Shown: positions 1-12,802, numbered from the stretch's first letter. The stretch is DNA of 64,000 bases from Chlorophyllum brunneum (GCA_963576785.1 OY756149.1:1116001-1180000), one strand, 5' to 3'. Notes: generated from the letters alone by a model not told the origin. Program-made: numbers and translations.

Positions 1-3000
1 TCAGGTTGAAATTTGTCGAGTCTCTGAAGGCGTTGGTGGCGAACTTGCCCACAAAGCGCGAAGCACTGGCAGGTGTGTGTTTCAGTTGGTCTGCGTGGTC
101 TACGCGTCATTCTGACAGGACAACCCAGAGGCCCTTGAGGCAAAGCTTTTAGACCCGGATGACAGGGTTCGAACAGCCGCATGCAAGATGTTCTCGCAAC
201 TTGACTACGAATCTGCGTTGCACAACATGTCGGAAGAGCTGCTACGGAGCGTGGCTGGTAGATTCTTGGACAAAAAGGTGCCTTTTGTCTCTCATCCTCG
301 TCCCTGTAGCTAATTCACCTACAGGCCGCTGTACGATCCGAGGCTCTCAACAGTCTGGGCAAACTCTATAGCCTCGCCTGTCCTGAAATGTATGTCATTC
401 CCTTCCTTACTCCCTGGCTGCCTTATCACAAAACATAGTGAGAACAATGACGTTACTGCAATCAAAAAATTCGGCTGGATACCCAACTCGATTCTCGAGG
501 TTGTTGGTCAATCTCCTCTCGTCAGGTGGGTCTCCTCCGTTGAGACAAGAAAATGATGCTGACAACAAGTTGTGGCTATAAGAGACGTCGTGGATCGCGT
601 TTGGGCAGTCCACATCCTCCCGTTCACATCCTCTGGTCTCAAAGTCGGCGAGATTGATGAAGTACTATGGACAGAGAAACTGCTGAACGTGATGAAACAC
701 TTGTCGGACAAGTCAGTTGAGCTTTTAATCTCCCTGTCGACTATAAAAGAGCCGTGCGTCCTACCGTCTTTCGCTCGGGGTGCTGACATGATTTGCTAAT
801 TCGGTTCGTTGGCGTAGGAGACCTGGGTTGGCTGATAAGTACCTGGAAGCTTGTATCAAGTACAACGTACGTCCTCATGTTCGTCTTGGGTACAGTCTCC
901 TGACGGAACGTGCAGGGCGGAGTGATAGACAAAGACGAGGAGACGGTGACGCATACATTGCATGCATCTATCCAAGCTCTTACTGGTTCGCTCCCCATCC
1001 ACTTTCCCGACCTTCTTAAACCTCAAATGGTCCCACATAGCCTTCGTGTACTCGAATGACCACAAGCCATCCGAGGACCTCCACTCTTTCGCAAAATTGA
1101 ACGAAAATCGATTCTATAAACTCCTCAGAACCTGCTTCAACGCACAAACTGACATCAAAACATTAGCCAAGTCATCCGTAAGCCCTTTCCTCCTTCTCTT
1201 GCCCACCTAACCCTACCTATACCGACCCAGAACGAATTCCTCCGCCGCTTAGACCAATCTTCTTCCTCCCTGACGCCAACCTTCTCCACACTCCTCTATA
1301 GAGGAAGCTTCCACATCTTCAACCACTCATCCATCCCCACACTCCTCAAAAAAATCTTCAGACGACGTGCCAGCACGTCCCCTTCTGCACAACTCGCAGG
1401 TGCCAACGCTGTCATCGTCCTCAAAGCGATAGCGAAATGGGCACCAGGGCTGGGTAGAGCTCATATTGGGGAGCTGTGTAAATGCATTGTCGGGGATGAA
1501 AGTAATGAATTAGTAGAAGTTGCGTTGAGGTTGCTGGCAAATCTGGTTAGAACTGAGAAGGACGTGGTTGTAAATGATAAAAAGATGCTGGAGAGGGTAA
1601 GGAAAATTGTATTGGAGACTGGGAGGAAACAGGTCAAGTTTGCCGCGAGGTTCTTGGTCTTGAACACGTCTTTGGGTGTAGAGGCCGCGAGGGGGGTGCT
1701 TGAGGTACGTTGCCCCCGTACCAGCGTATATGATTAATGCTGATGCTGGTCATGGTAGCAAATCGTGGACCAGCTAGGGGGGGCGGAAGATGCAGAACTG
1801 GCTGCGCATGTTGCTGCCCTCGTAGAGTATGCAAGATACGCGCCAGAACTGTTCGATGAGCGGAGTGATGTTATTCTGGAGCATTTGGTGCGGAGGGTGA
1901 TTAATGTTCCAATACTCGTACGCGCCCTTCCTGTCTTTCTTAAAGTTGGTTCATAACCACACACACACCAGGACGAAACACCAGAAGGCGAAGAGGAGTC
2001 TGCAGAAGAATGGTATGAAGACTCCGTAGACGTACCAAGCCTCCTCTGGGCGAAAATCGGCACACTTAAACTCTTCAGACACCGATGTCTTAATGCTGCT
2101 GTGGCCGCTACAGCTGCTGTTCGAAGCACTGAAAAAGCTAGTGGTGACGATGATGATAAAGGAAAAGGAAAGGAAAAGGAAGTAGATAGAGAGGAGAAAG
2201 AGAAGGCGGAGAAGATTGTTGGACCTGTTGCGAAGATGCTCCAAGCGCTCATGGTACACGAAGGTGCTATGAGTGAGGGTGTCAACGAGGAGTATGTGTC
2301 TTCCTGTCTCTCTCTTTCCGTTTGGTACGAGTGAGCGCTTATTGTGCCTAGCCCGAAAGCTAGGTCGAGGATGAGGTTACAAGCGTCGCTAACCATGCTG
2401 CATCTTGCGAGGATGGAAATATATTCTTCCGTCGTGATGCCAAACTTTGGAAAGTTAGTCTTAACAATCCAGGTACGTCTCGTCCTACTAGTGCTTGTTG
2501 GCTTCGTTAGACTCATTTATTTGGGTATAGGACACATGTTATGGCGTCCGCTCGACGTTCTTGAATAAGCTCATTGCACTTTTCATGATGCGCAAACTCC
2601 CACCTCCGTTTGGCGTGGTTTTCTTCTTGACAGTGCATGATCCAGAAGAGGACGTGAAGAACAATGTGAGTGCCCACTGTCCCTCTTTAAACCTCATTTA
2701 ATAAGACACCGAAATCCGTAGGCTGCCACGTGTGTTCGCTCACTTCTTAAAAAACTGAATCCACAGCAGCGGGTAGAGTACTTCGAGTTGCTGTTCGTGC
2801 GATTGCTACACACTCTCGCACACCATCCGGACTTTAGCACAGAGCATGAGGATCTGTTGGACCTTGCCAAGTACACCTTCCTTTCCTTCTCCCTACTGTC
2901 CGTGTGCTGAGACTTTTTCATAGATATATTCAGTTCTACCTTGACATCGTAGTGACATCTGAGAACGTGGCGCTACTCTATCATCTTGCGACGAAAGGCA

Positions 3001-3968
3001 AGACTGTCCGGGATCATTCATCATTTACGCACTCCGAGGTGAGCCTGTCGTCTGACTCCCGTATTACATGGGAAGCCTCCATCATGCCCTCATTATAGAA
3101 TTTTTACATACTCTGCGAATTATCACAAGACCTCATAAAAGCGCGCGCATCGATGCATTCGTGGTCCATACAGAGCTACCCAGGGAAAGTCAGGATGCCA
3201 GCCGACATTCTACGACCCCTCCCCAATGCGGAAGCTGCGAACCGGGTAAATTTCCCCAGCATCCCCCTCTTCCATCGGCCGGGCTCTGACGCATTTATTT
3301 TACAGATACTGAAAACCGCTTTCTTGCCGGAAGAAACGCGGGAATGGGTTGCTGCAACGTCGCAGCAACACCCAGCAAAGAGGAAGGAGCGCAAGACCGC
3401 TGCTCCTAGCACGAATGTCGCAGATGGTGATAAAACAGACGCAGGTTCGACGGTGTCTACCGGAAAGCGAAAGGCATCGAGATCTAGGGGGAGAACTAAT
3501 GGGAGTGCGAAGCGCAGGAAAGCGAAAGGGAAGGATAGGTGGGATTCGGATGAGAATGCTGACGAGGAAGAAGAGGAAGAAGAGCCTGAACCACAAGAGG
3601 AGGATAAAGAAGAAGAGGACAAGGAGAGCGACACCGAGATGGACGATGTGGACCTGAAGGGTAAACGTAGAGCAAAAGGAAAAGCAAAGAGTGGAGGAAG
3701 AGCGAAGGCTGCGGCAAAGGCAGGGACGAAATCTAAGCGCAAAGAAGAGAAAGATGAAGAGGATAGGGAAGCGAGGGAGGCAAAGGGCTTGAGAACTAGT
3801 GCGAGGACGCGTGCCAAAGTAAGTAGAGATATCCGCATGAAGGGCACCTGCGTTGACTCGGCTCGATTGCAGCAGGCACAGGCGACGAGGAAGAAGCCAA
3901 GGCTGGACGAAAGCGAAGATGAAGATGGTGGGTCCGACGATGAGTCGGACAAGATGGAAACCTCATAA
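1..3968 (+). CDS. PDS5: Sister chromatid cohesion protein PDS5, 5' end missing
   Basis: PDS5 binds cohesin through the kleisin subunit and controls how long sister chromatids stay joined; it acts in the nucleus. The window opens inside the gene, so the N-terminus is absent. Exons joined by short GT-AG introns give a HEAT-repeat protein. Typical PDS5 stretches are DPDDRVRTAACKMF near 150, FAKLNENRFYKLLRTC near 1095 and LRRLDQSSSSLTPTFSTLLYRG near 1240-1300. An apparent frame change near 1000 is a 55-nt intron (986-1040). The tail (from about 3306) is highly charged, with alternating Lys/Arg-rich and Glu/Asp-rich blocks, as in fungal PDS5 tails. Two introns in the tail region (3246-3305 and 3819-3872) are multiples of three without stops, so retention would keep the frame. 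The stop is TAA at 3966. Identification is by family recognition of the HEAT region. Confidence 0.9.
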
Positions 3969-4237
3969 ACACTGTACTACCTCTTTTTTCTTTATTTACT
4001 TATTCTCATTCTTATTTTCATCGGTTCTGGTTACTATGTCTGCTGATCGCTCCTGTTTTATACGGATTTCTTCAGTTCCTCCGTGAGTTATTCTCTTATG
4101 CGTTTGCTCGCCTTGCTTCCTTACATTGCTGTCTTTCTACTTAATCTCATCATGATGTTATGACGGTTATGTGTGTGGTATCGTGGATATGATATATACA
4201 CTTATGGCGCACGGGTAGCTAACCATCCCCATAGATT

Positions 4238-5248
4238 TCACTTATCTGAGTCTAGGATCCAAAGGTGCTTGTTTCTCTCGATATATTCTCCCAGTTGATT
4301 CCCGCCCTCGACTGCACGCTTGTACCTGAAAATGGCTTCCTCCGAACCCTGGGCTATCTTTAGCTCTCCGTCTGCAAGACCTTGTGCGAGTTCGCCATAT
4401 CCGAAACTACTCCAGGATTGGAGATACTCCTCTCTCGTGATACGCTTATGCGTGATTTTTCGTGACAAGGTCGTACTGAGGAGATGGGCGACCTGCGTGC
4501 ACTTTGAGTCAGAATCGATGCGACTTTAGTGAGGAGTAACCTCGTCATTGCTGAAAAGCTCTGGCCCATGGATGATCCAATCATCGCTGAGCCTTTTCCC
4601 CTCCACCAGCATCTCATAAGCCACACCCGCAATATCATTTGCAGATACAAATGGTACCTTTCCATCCTCCCAAATTGAATAGAATGCGTCTTCGTCACGG
4701 ATAGTCTGAAGCTGGTACTCGCCAAGGTTTTCTATGAATCAGATCCGAGAGCTGTATAAACCGAGAATACTAGAAGGGTTTCCAATGGCGGCCCTACCAA
4801 TGAACCAAGTCGGCCGCAAGATTCCCCATTCAACCCCATGCTCTTCGCCTAGCTCTTTGAGATGCGCATGTACTCTTCCTGTTGAAGGATCTCCACATCG
4901 AGTTTGCGATGCACTGAGAAGGATGAATTTGTTTGCTCCTTTCTCCTTTGCAAAATCTACAAATTCCTTCATAAACTCCAAATGCCAGACCATAGGAGGA
5001 ACTAGGTAGACTGCATTGATAGTTGGGAGTCCCTCTGAGGCTACGTAATCGAATGGATTTGTCCAAGAAGCTCGGTCGAACCAGTCAAATGTAACGGCGT
5101 GGACCCTGGGGTGATCAGGCCCAGATAGGTCCTTGGGCTTAATGCCTCTACGCGATGCAAGGAGAGCAGTGTGAGTTGACTGAGCCGAGATACGAGATGC
5201 GAGTGGTGACCCTGTTTTACCGGTGCCACCTGTGAGGAGAATTGTCAT
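4238..5248 (-). CDS. NmrA-like NAD(P)-binding reductase (festuclavine dehydrogenase EasG-like family)
   Basis: This is a small Rossmann-fold protein of about 300 residues. It starts MTILLTGGTGKTGSPLA, the N-terminal nucleotide-binding glycine motif of the NmrA/atypical SDR group. The middle reads KFILLSAS and then ILRPTWF, and the C-terminal part contains VPFVSANDIAGVAYEML, all typical of the EasG-like family. Two introns repair the frame: 4732-4797 removes an in-frame TGA and joins PTWFI to ENLGEY, and 4493-4540 joins SNDE to VAHLLSTTLSRKITHKRI. The in-frame GTG at 5269 lies upstream, but the ATG at 5246-5248 sits right before the glycine motif and is the better start. EasG works in ergot alkaloid synthesis, but no other alkaloid gene is nearby, so the substrate here is unknown. 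A general NADPH-dependent reductase or redox sensor is equally possible. Confidence 0.8.
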
Positions 5249-5337
5249 GTCGATGTAGTACGACTTCACAATGAGAAATCAGTTTAGAAGTGGGCGCTCA
5301 TTCTGGTCCCTAATATAGCACGAACATAATGTGAGCG

Positions 5338-5664
5338 TTAACTTTGGTGGTCCAAACGATTCGTTCGCGGGCCAATCCAATATCCGATACCAGCCTCGAA
5401 CATGTTATTCATGTGGTCCAGTTCAATTCCTCCGATCACAATTATCATCCTCGAGTACGATTCCTTGACGAACTTCAAACCCACATCCGTTCGAGGACGA
5501 AGATGATCTGTATACACGGACCAGCCGACGTTGACAAGTCCGCAATTCAAAAGTGAATTGCTGACGCTCATGAGAGCCTGGACCGGATTGTTACTTTCGC
5601 ATCCGTGTATATTGTGGAAGCCCAATCCTTTACTTGGCTGTACAAACATACTCTCGTCGATCAC
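5338..5664 (-). pseudogene. Probable fragment of a GNAT acetyltransferase
   Basis: This 108-codon open frame has a C-terminal half resembling the RimJ/RimL branch of GNAT N-acetyltransferases: IGGIELDHMNN followed by EAGIGYWIG, which matches the beta4-beta5 part of that fold. In intact proteins the acetyl-CoA loop (a WGKGYATEA-like stretch) comes next. Here the frame diverges immediately and stops, and nothing similar continues before the neighbouring gene starts at 5248. No good N-terminus is visible. I read it as a decayed remnant. A short unrelated hypothetical protein cannot be excluded. Confidence 0.35.
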
Positions 5665-5761
5665 CCAACATTACACGAATCCAGATAGCAAGCGTCTCCT
5701 GTTCCAATAAAGGTTCCCTCCGAGATGCTTGATTTTCTACACATGTCTGAATTCATTTTTC

Positions 5762-7900
5762 TTACGTTTTGCGTTTAAAGCGATCCAAAGCCGACGGTTT
5801 CCTGTTCTCCTCGACTAATCCCTTCTTCGCTAAAATCGCTTTCCTCTTCTCTTCTTTCATCTTCTCCAACTTGGCTCTAATCGCGACCTATAAACGTAAA
5901 TCAATACACATCCACCTCAAGTGCAACCGGGATAATGCAGAAACGTACAGTTGCAGGATCAATAACATTCTTTCTCTGTTTCCTCAGATATCTCTTCATA
6001 CTCTTATTCTTCCCTCTCATCCTCTTCTTCTCCTTTTCCTCTCTCAATTTCGCCTTCTTCTCCTCACTAATCTCACCTCCACCTGTCGCTTCTTCATCAA
6101 GAAGAGAATCAATATCCTCACTCGTATCAACTTTACCCGACACTCGCAATCGATCGAAGCGGGGTAATCGCGCATACGGCGTATCCGTTGCAGGTTTCCC
6201 ATCTGAAGTAACCAGTTTCGAAGGTCCGGCAAGTGTACCAATGAATTCTGGGTCGAGTGAGATAAGATCTGGTTGAATCTAATACACCAGTATCATTAGG
6301 TGATATACACAATAGTTTGAGATCGCACATACTTTGTCAAGTAGACCTTTGACTTCTCTTTCCCTTCTTGCCTTTCGACTCTCGAATGGATCGGCTTCGG
6401 AGGAATCGAAATTGGGTTCACCTGATCCTGGAACGAGGATGCTTGATATACCAGCATTGTGACCTATAGTGAGGACGTCTTGGAAAGGCGTGAAACGGAG
6501 TGAGGTGAGTGGACGAGTTGGGATTGGATGAGTAAGGTACAAAGGTGGCTGGACGCTCTTGTTGAAAGGTTGGTGAATCGACGGGGGTGTGTAAACCTAT
6601 ACGAAATCCCAAGGAATCAGTATGGGAAATCTTGAGAGACAGGGAAGAAAGACAGACATTGACGCTCCCACCACTCGCAACACCCAAATACCCTCTCTGA
6701 CTCCACTCAACCTCAACTTCACTCCCACTTCCCCTGGTACTCCACTCCCTAACAGCTCCCTTCCAATTCCTACAATCCCAAACCTTGACCGTCCCATCCT
6801 TCCCCGCACTGGCCATATACCTTCCCCCTGAACTCGAATCAATGCTCACACTTGACACAGGACCTAAATGCGCCAAGAGTTGAACAGCCGGATGTGGGAG
6901 ATTTGGTGTCCAGAGTGTGATACAACCGTTTTGGTGACCGAGATGGATGACGGCGTTGTGGAGGTTTTGTGTCATGGTTGTGCATGAACCGAGCTTTGTG
7001 CGGTGTTCAACGAGGAGTTGACCAGTGGATGTATCTTGGTATTTTAGGTAGCCTGCGTTACCCTGCGTGTGTCCTGTCATATTGAGATTTGAGGAGGGGG
7101 CGGAGGACGTACAACGGATGCTAGGAGCCAGTGATATGGCAGGAATTCGAGCCGCGTAGGCTCGATGTGCGCTTTTAAACAGTGCAATTCTACACCATCT
7201 CGGTCATAGATATACACATACTTTTTCTGCGCAACAGCGAAGAAAGTATGATCCTGAAGGAATGTAACATCGCGACATGTTTCTTGTAACTGCAGCTCCG
7301 TATGCAGAGTACCCGTTTGCCAATCAAACGCAGCAACATGTCCATGACGACCCGCAATCGCCAGATATCTACCAAAACCAGTGTTCAAAGTCTCTCCTCC
7401 GGGATAAAAGAGAAGAGGACATACCGGCCATTCCTCGTGTACCGAGTACGATAAGGTCCTCCATCCAACCTGAGTTCTCTTCTTCCTTTCGCAGCCTCTT
7501 GTCCAGCAGCTTTCGCAATCTCATCCTGACCCACTCTCCACGTCCTCTCCATCTCTCCCTCGACCTCAATCCTCCCCGCATCCTCCACCAACAACATATC
7601 CGCAGTGTCATCCACAAGCGCTTTCGCTCGCGCATTATGCGCATATTGTCGCTGTAATTCTCCTCTAAGCTTTTTGTTCGCTATATGCGGGTATTTCGGT
7701 GTGTCATTAGAGGATTCGTTCACGGTAGGGAGTAGGGATTTTGGCACAGATGTGTGTTTGGAGACGGATTGTGCCGTGTGGTCGTCATTGGGGGGTTTTT
7801 TTGTTTGTGGCTTTGCGTTGTTTTGAGGGGGCCTGTGTGTTGTTTTCCGACGTTTTGTGAGGGTTTTTATGGCATCTGCCTTGGCAAAGAGCGAATCCAT
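5762..7900 (-). CDS. UTP7: U3 snoRNA-associated WD40 protein UTP7 (WDR46/BING4)
   Basis: UTP7 is a nucleolar scaffold of the small-subunit processome that processes 18S pre-rRNA. The order is typical: a basic N-terminus ([19 protein letters not shown]), a linker with [21 protein letters not shown]40 blades ([33 protein letters not shown]), then the BING4CT domain ([38 protein letters not shown]). A Lys/Glu-rich coiled tail follows, ending DRFKRKT. Introns lie near 7076-7110, 6540-6600, 6280-6330 and 5890-5930. A GTG upstream (7909) is in frame, but the ATG at 7898-7900 gives the usual short N-terminus. Neighbouring genes are unrelated; ENP2, another processome factor, lies about 21 kb away. 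Confidence 0.92.
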
Positions 7901-8225
7901 AGAAAGCACAGGCGTTCAAAATCAAAAATTACATCCCAGTGATCGTGGGAATAAATAGCTCAGTATGTCCAGTGCTTAAATTCCAGTGGAGAAACCGGAT
8001 GTCATATCCTATGGTGGGAACAAGACTATATCTAGTACAACAATCAATAAGCCCAAAATTGTGAATCCAAAACGACTGAAGAACAATACGACGACAACAA
8101 GCTGATAACTTCGTGACTCGTAAAGTTTGAAATGTTATTCATAAGGGAAGACTGAAAGAACGTATGTCCATGCGTGTATGAGAGGACCTTAAAGAAAAAA
8201 AAGAAACGACAACAAGGGACAGCCA
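7901..8225. other. Intergenic, UTP7 5' side and esterase 3' side
   Basis: About 325 bases holding the UTP7 promoter and the 3' end of the carboxylesterase transcript. No coding frame or structured RNA is convincing. Confidence 0.5.
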
Positions 8226-10317
8226 TCATGGTCCACGGCTGAGTTCCGCACCGATCTTCTGTACGAGCTGCATTCCAAGAGGCTCGAATGTTTCCTTCCA
8301 GAGTTGACGCCGTCTGCGACCCTCGAATATGCAGTCTGACCGCTCCCCAGTCTCACCCTCAGGACCGAACACAAAGACCTTGCCTTCATTCCACGGAGAC
8401 TCGCCATTGGCGAAAGATATCCATCTCTCTTGGATAGTGTCTTTGACTCGATTATACGAAAGCTGGTCAACGACATAGGTTTCCCACTCTTCTTCAAAGT
8501 TGGCCTCAAAGCCACAAGGTCGGCGTTCGATTTCGCATTCGTCGTCGTCAACGTCATCGAAAGGTCCGTCGCAGTAGAACTCTTCCTGGGGTGGGGCTGC
8601 CTTGACGTCTGGTAGAGGCACATTATCAAAAAGGTAGATGAGATCTGCAGCATGGTGAGGAATTCCACGGGTGGGTCCCTCCTGGTCGAACACATATCGC
8701 CACACGTTGCGTCCTCCTCGCTCGCGCTTGGCATTTCCAGCGATAATTTCCGTTGGCCATGCTATGCGCGCATCATTGACGAGCTCAAGAACGTGATCCA
8801 CAATCTCCTCATCTGGTGTACAACTGCTGATCTCGAAGGCACGGAGGACGTTGTTAGCCTTGCCGAGAGACTGGATGACAGCCTTGAGTCGGCGAACGAC
8901 GGCCGGGCTACTCCAGGCAGATATAGGTAGTGACCACAGCAAGGAATCGCTGCAGCAATCTCCAATAATGATAGGTTGAAGGTTGTTCAGATGCTGCACT
9001 CTTGGGGAAGAGGATCTAGAGGCGCGGGAGGAAGAACGGAGATCTCGTAGACGAGACCGGCTCCGGCTTGTACGACGATGCGACACCAAGTCTCTTAGCA
9101 AGCCTTTCTCCTTCTCGCGATGTCGCGGGGGTGCCTCTTCGTGCGTTAAGAAATCTTTCCAGCCTCTCCGGAAAAACACTCCGTCGTCAATGGCACGATG
9201 CATTGAAGGCATTGAAGCTAGAGCTTTGACATCAACGATCCGAAGCTGATCGACTGTGGAAGCATGTAGCGCGGACATTATTCTGGATAGATGCCAACCT
9301 GCACTTGCTACGTCAGGCAAGCACGGCTCAAATATGGCACTTTGGACAATAGCGCGGTGGAACATTGACTGGGTCTCATTTGCGGACGAAAGCAGGTGAT
9401 AAACGATGTCCATCGCGCCCGAAGACTCCCCAAAGAGAGTGACATTCTGGGGATCACCCCCGAATCCTTGAATATAGCTGTGGATCCACTCCAACGCCTT
9501 TCTCTGGTCGCGCAGACCTTACGTCATCGATGAGTCCCACCCCTGAAGCCCGCAGGGGGTACCACTTACCGTAATTTCCAGAACCGAGTTCTCCATTGCG
9601 TTCGTTGTCATCACGAATGGCTGGGCTACAGGCAAACCCAAGCAAGCCTATCCGGAAACTGCGCAAATTAATTAGCGATCAGGCACTGTGGATCATGATC
9701 AACTTACTTGATGCTGACGAGGATCACAGGCTTCCCGATTTCTATGCTCTTGCGGACCATGGCACCGCCGTCATACACCCAAGAAGAGCCTGACCCTCTA
9801 TCCCCGCCGCTGTCGTCGTGTTAGCCGGACACCGCGCAGTCCATGTGAACTGAGCTTACCCATGTATCCAAACCATGACGGGAAGCTGAGAATGTACGGT
9901 GGGTGCGGCAGGGAACGTTATATTCAAGTTGAGACATTCGAATTCGTCGTGCTTCAGCGTCTGATGAGGTGTGTCTGATTGGTTAATACCAAGGAGAATT
10001 TCCTCCGTGCTCTTGCAATGTTCGGATTGAGGACAAATGGGACTGGAAGAAATAGTAGAATGAGAATGTAATTATTTGAAAACAAGCGGTACAACGGACC
10101 CATGTTTTGAGGCATCGGTTATGGCCGGGTATGAGTTGAAGAGCTTGGATTGACGAAACCGTGCGGGTATCGAGGCATACTTGATACCAAGGTACTGGTG
10201 AATGGGAGCATCCAGGGTAGATGCTGGGTGGTTAATGCCGCAAAACGTTGTGTCGAGCGCAACGTGGTGCAGCTTTGGATATGGCTGAGACAGATTATGA
10301 ATTTGGACAATAGGCAT
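8226..10317 (-). CDS. Type-B carboxylesterase (alpha/beta hydrolase)
   Basis: Carboxylesterases of this family cleave esters through a Ser-Glu/Asp-His triad. The nucleophile motif is clear as VTLFGESSGAMDIVYHLL, preceded by the conserved WIHSYIQGFGGDPQN. The His region reads GIPHHAADLIYLFDN, matching the usual HGAEL-like motif. Upstream exons give FRIGLLGFACSP and a Gly-Asn-Tyr-Gly stretch before the large last exon (8226-9494). The N-terminus starts at MPIVQIHNLSQPYPKLH without a signal peptide, so the enzyme is probably intracellular, unlike secreted fungal lipases. Two insertions are odd: an Arg/Ser-rich stretch near 9000-9110 and an acidic stretch near 8530-8580. The ATG at 10315-10317 was chosen over an in-frame GTG at 10332. 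The substrate is unknown. Confidence 0.85.
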
Positions 10318-12802
10318 AGCGAGAGCTCCCACAGAAGGAATGATGGTTCCAGGTGCTCAAGAGAAAGGGTAAGGGAGATATTGTAGGAGTGGAGATACTG
10401 GTTTAAAGGAAAGGGTACGATGAGAACACCTGCGCTTCGGGTGAGTGAACACACCATCCTGATCGATCCACCTCGATGTTTTAGGGGAACCTGGCCAAAA
10501 ACCAAGCCTCTTTCCCCAGATAGGAAGGTACCAGCCACCCTACACGTGACACACTTCGGCTTTCCCCGTCACTTCGCGAAATGAATCCCACTTGAATAGA
10601 TCCTGGTGGTGGGCAGATGACATTCGTGTCGTGTCCTCCTTCTTGGTCCGCGGTCAATATTGGGTTTCGTGGTCCCTGTAGCGTCAGGATTCATTACCTG
10701 GCAAACTTGTGAGGTGATCCCGGGAGGTGAAATGAGCGAATGTTTCTCGTGGGGCACTGGTACTGTTACGTCTCTGGAGGATACGAACAAAGTCGATGGT
10801 TGAGCATCCATTTCTTGGAACAGGAGAGTTGTCACATGAAATGCCTAGACCAACTCAGAATCGAAGTCTACAACGGAAGGGTTACCCCGACTCACCTGTT
10901 GCTGCTGCTCTAGGTAACGGCTTACACCGAATAAACCTACCACTATGCTCCGTGAACACGAGGAAGGGGCTTCTGGTCCCGATGTAGAACAAAACCGCCG
11001 TTGACGTCCCAACTTCAAGGACCCTCCAGGGTGGCGGTCAGGCTAATTGAACGCTGGGGTTTAAGAAAATCACCGCGAATGCGTAAAATCTCCAGCGTTT
11101 GCCTTGTTCCCCAATGCCTGCCAGCGAGAAAACGTTGTCAATGATCCCTGTCTGCCGACACTCACCTCGCGGATCAGACCCCCGTTACTGTCCGCAAACT
11201 AACATCACTTGCAGATGGACAAGAAACAGGTAATTATCAGTATCCGCTATCACATTGTGCGCAGAGCTCTGGGTACACGATGTCAAGTACAACGGGACTG
11301 GATAAGTCATAAAAGGAAGCGAATGGATAGAGACGGGGAAAATGGACACTGAACTCTTCAATTAATTGTGCCAAGGCTACGATGAGCCTTCAAACTCCAT
11401 CAGAGATTGAGTATCTTGGCCTAGTGACATCCTTTAGAGGACTAGGGCCTAGATAGCGTCGCCATCGATGACGGACAGATTCGCGTTTAGGAAGGGGGGA
11501 GTAATGGGCTGAAGGTGATGGAGTGATAATGAAGAATATTTCGTACTGCCCCCTCCTTTTTCTGCTCAACACAGCTGAGCGGCCATTCCGTTATCGTGAT
11601 CGATAGGATATCCGCCAATCATATCCCACCGATGATCGGCGATAAGAGCATGCAACCGGATTTGGACATTAGCCTGCACGTGATCAAACTTCGAAGAACT
11701 TTACTTGATGGAATCATGGAAAGTGGAAAATGAATTTAAAACAAATTGTCCTATGGGTTACCTGGTGTTTCTGCAATCCTAGATTCCGGTTCCTCGTTCT
11801 CTCTTCCAAGGGCCAGCTACAATTCCTCGTCGAGGGCGGAAGAAGGTCGAAATGAGCGACCCGAGTACAGAAACAGATCATCGGACTGCTGAAACAGGTC
11901 CTTCCTACGATTCCTTTCCTATACCGTCGGCATGGTCTAGATACGACCAGTCCAGAATGAATGCCAGTGTAGAAACTTCCAGTGTCACACCTTACCGTAC
12001 TAAAGTGTTGGTAACAATCCATTGAGAGGTGGGGACATCATTCCCCCAGGCAGAGAAACCACGTATCCCACTCGGACGCTCGGCGAAGTGACTTCTCCCA
12101 TAAGACAACTCGACAATCGTGTATAGCCATTTGAAATCCCGAGGTGGTTCAGCGTTGTCTTCACGTCGTTTTATCGGGGGACACTGAATATAATAAACGA
12201 ACTATTCTCCAGTGTTCTAGCAGTAATAACTGTATATATCATCTATTAACCCCAAAGAGGACGACGCGTATGTATGCACAAGAAAGTGTCTGTGTGCATG
12301 AAAGGCGATATATGTATGCACAGTAGTAATAAGTATACATATACACATGTATGTAGAAGATAGGTATGTATGTATGGGTTATGAAGTGTATGTCTTCATG
12401 ACCGCTGAGGTGACCCAAGAAAGAGAGCGAAAGCTCATAGGCCCACCGATAAGTACGGGGTATCAGACATTCACATGTACCACGCCTCGATGAGTAAATT
12501 CAGCGGTGTATAGGGGGTATGCGTGTCTAATACAAGGAGGAACGTGGAGGGAAGAGAGGGGTATTCTACGAGTGTATCTGCGTATAGGTATATATACACA
12601 TGTGGGCGTTAGTACACATGTCATTGTAAGCACAGCACTACATAGAGCAGAGTTTTCTATCCTACAATTATAACATATACACGCGGCGACAAACGGGAAA
12701 TATAACAGATGCAAAGGAAGGGAAAGGAAAATCAAGGAATGAATCTCCGTATAAGTCCATGGAATGAGAGCAAAGAGGAGTAAGGAAGTACACGAATTTA
12801 TC
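10318..12802. other. Gene-free interval with simple-sequence tract
   Basis: About 2.5 kb between the esterase start and the 3' end of the membrane-protein gene. Only short, unconvincing frames occur. From about 12260 to 12380 and again near 12580-12620 the sequence is rich in TATG/GTAT/TATA repeats such as gtatgtatgtatg. This lies just beyond the stop of the minus-strand gene at 12803, so part of it is probably its 3' UTR. Confidence 0.5.

Noticed and set aside
986..1040. Apparent frameshift in PDS5
   Set aside because: A 55-nt GT-AG intron with a CTTAAAC branch-like site joins the two frames in phase.
3176..3952. Long Ser-rich frame antisense to PDS5 (258 codons), and a 260-codon one at 1734-2516
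   Set aside because: They mirror the charged coding strand (Glu/Lys codons read as Ser/Leu/Phe) and have no features of their own.
4732..4797. In-frame TGA in the NmrA-like gene
   Set aside because: It lies inside a 66-nt GTAGGG-ATAG intron; splicing restores PTWFIENLGEY.
8189..8734. 181-codon frame overlapping the esterase
   Set aside because: Same-strand shadow of the esterase exon; the esterase frame has all catalytic motifs.
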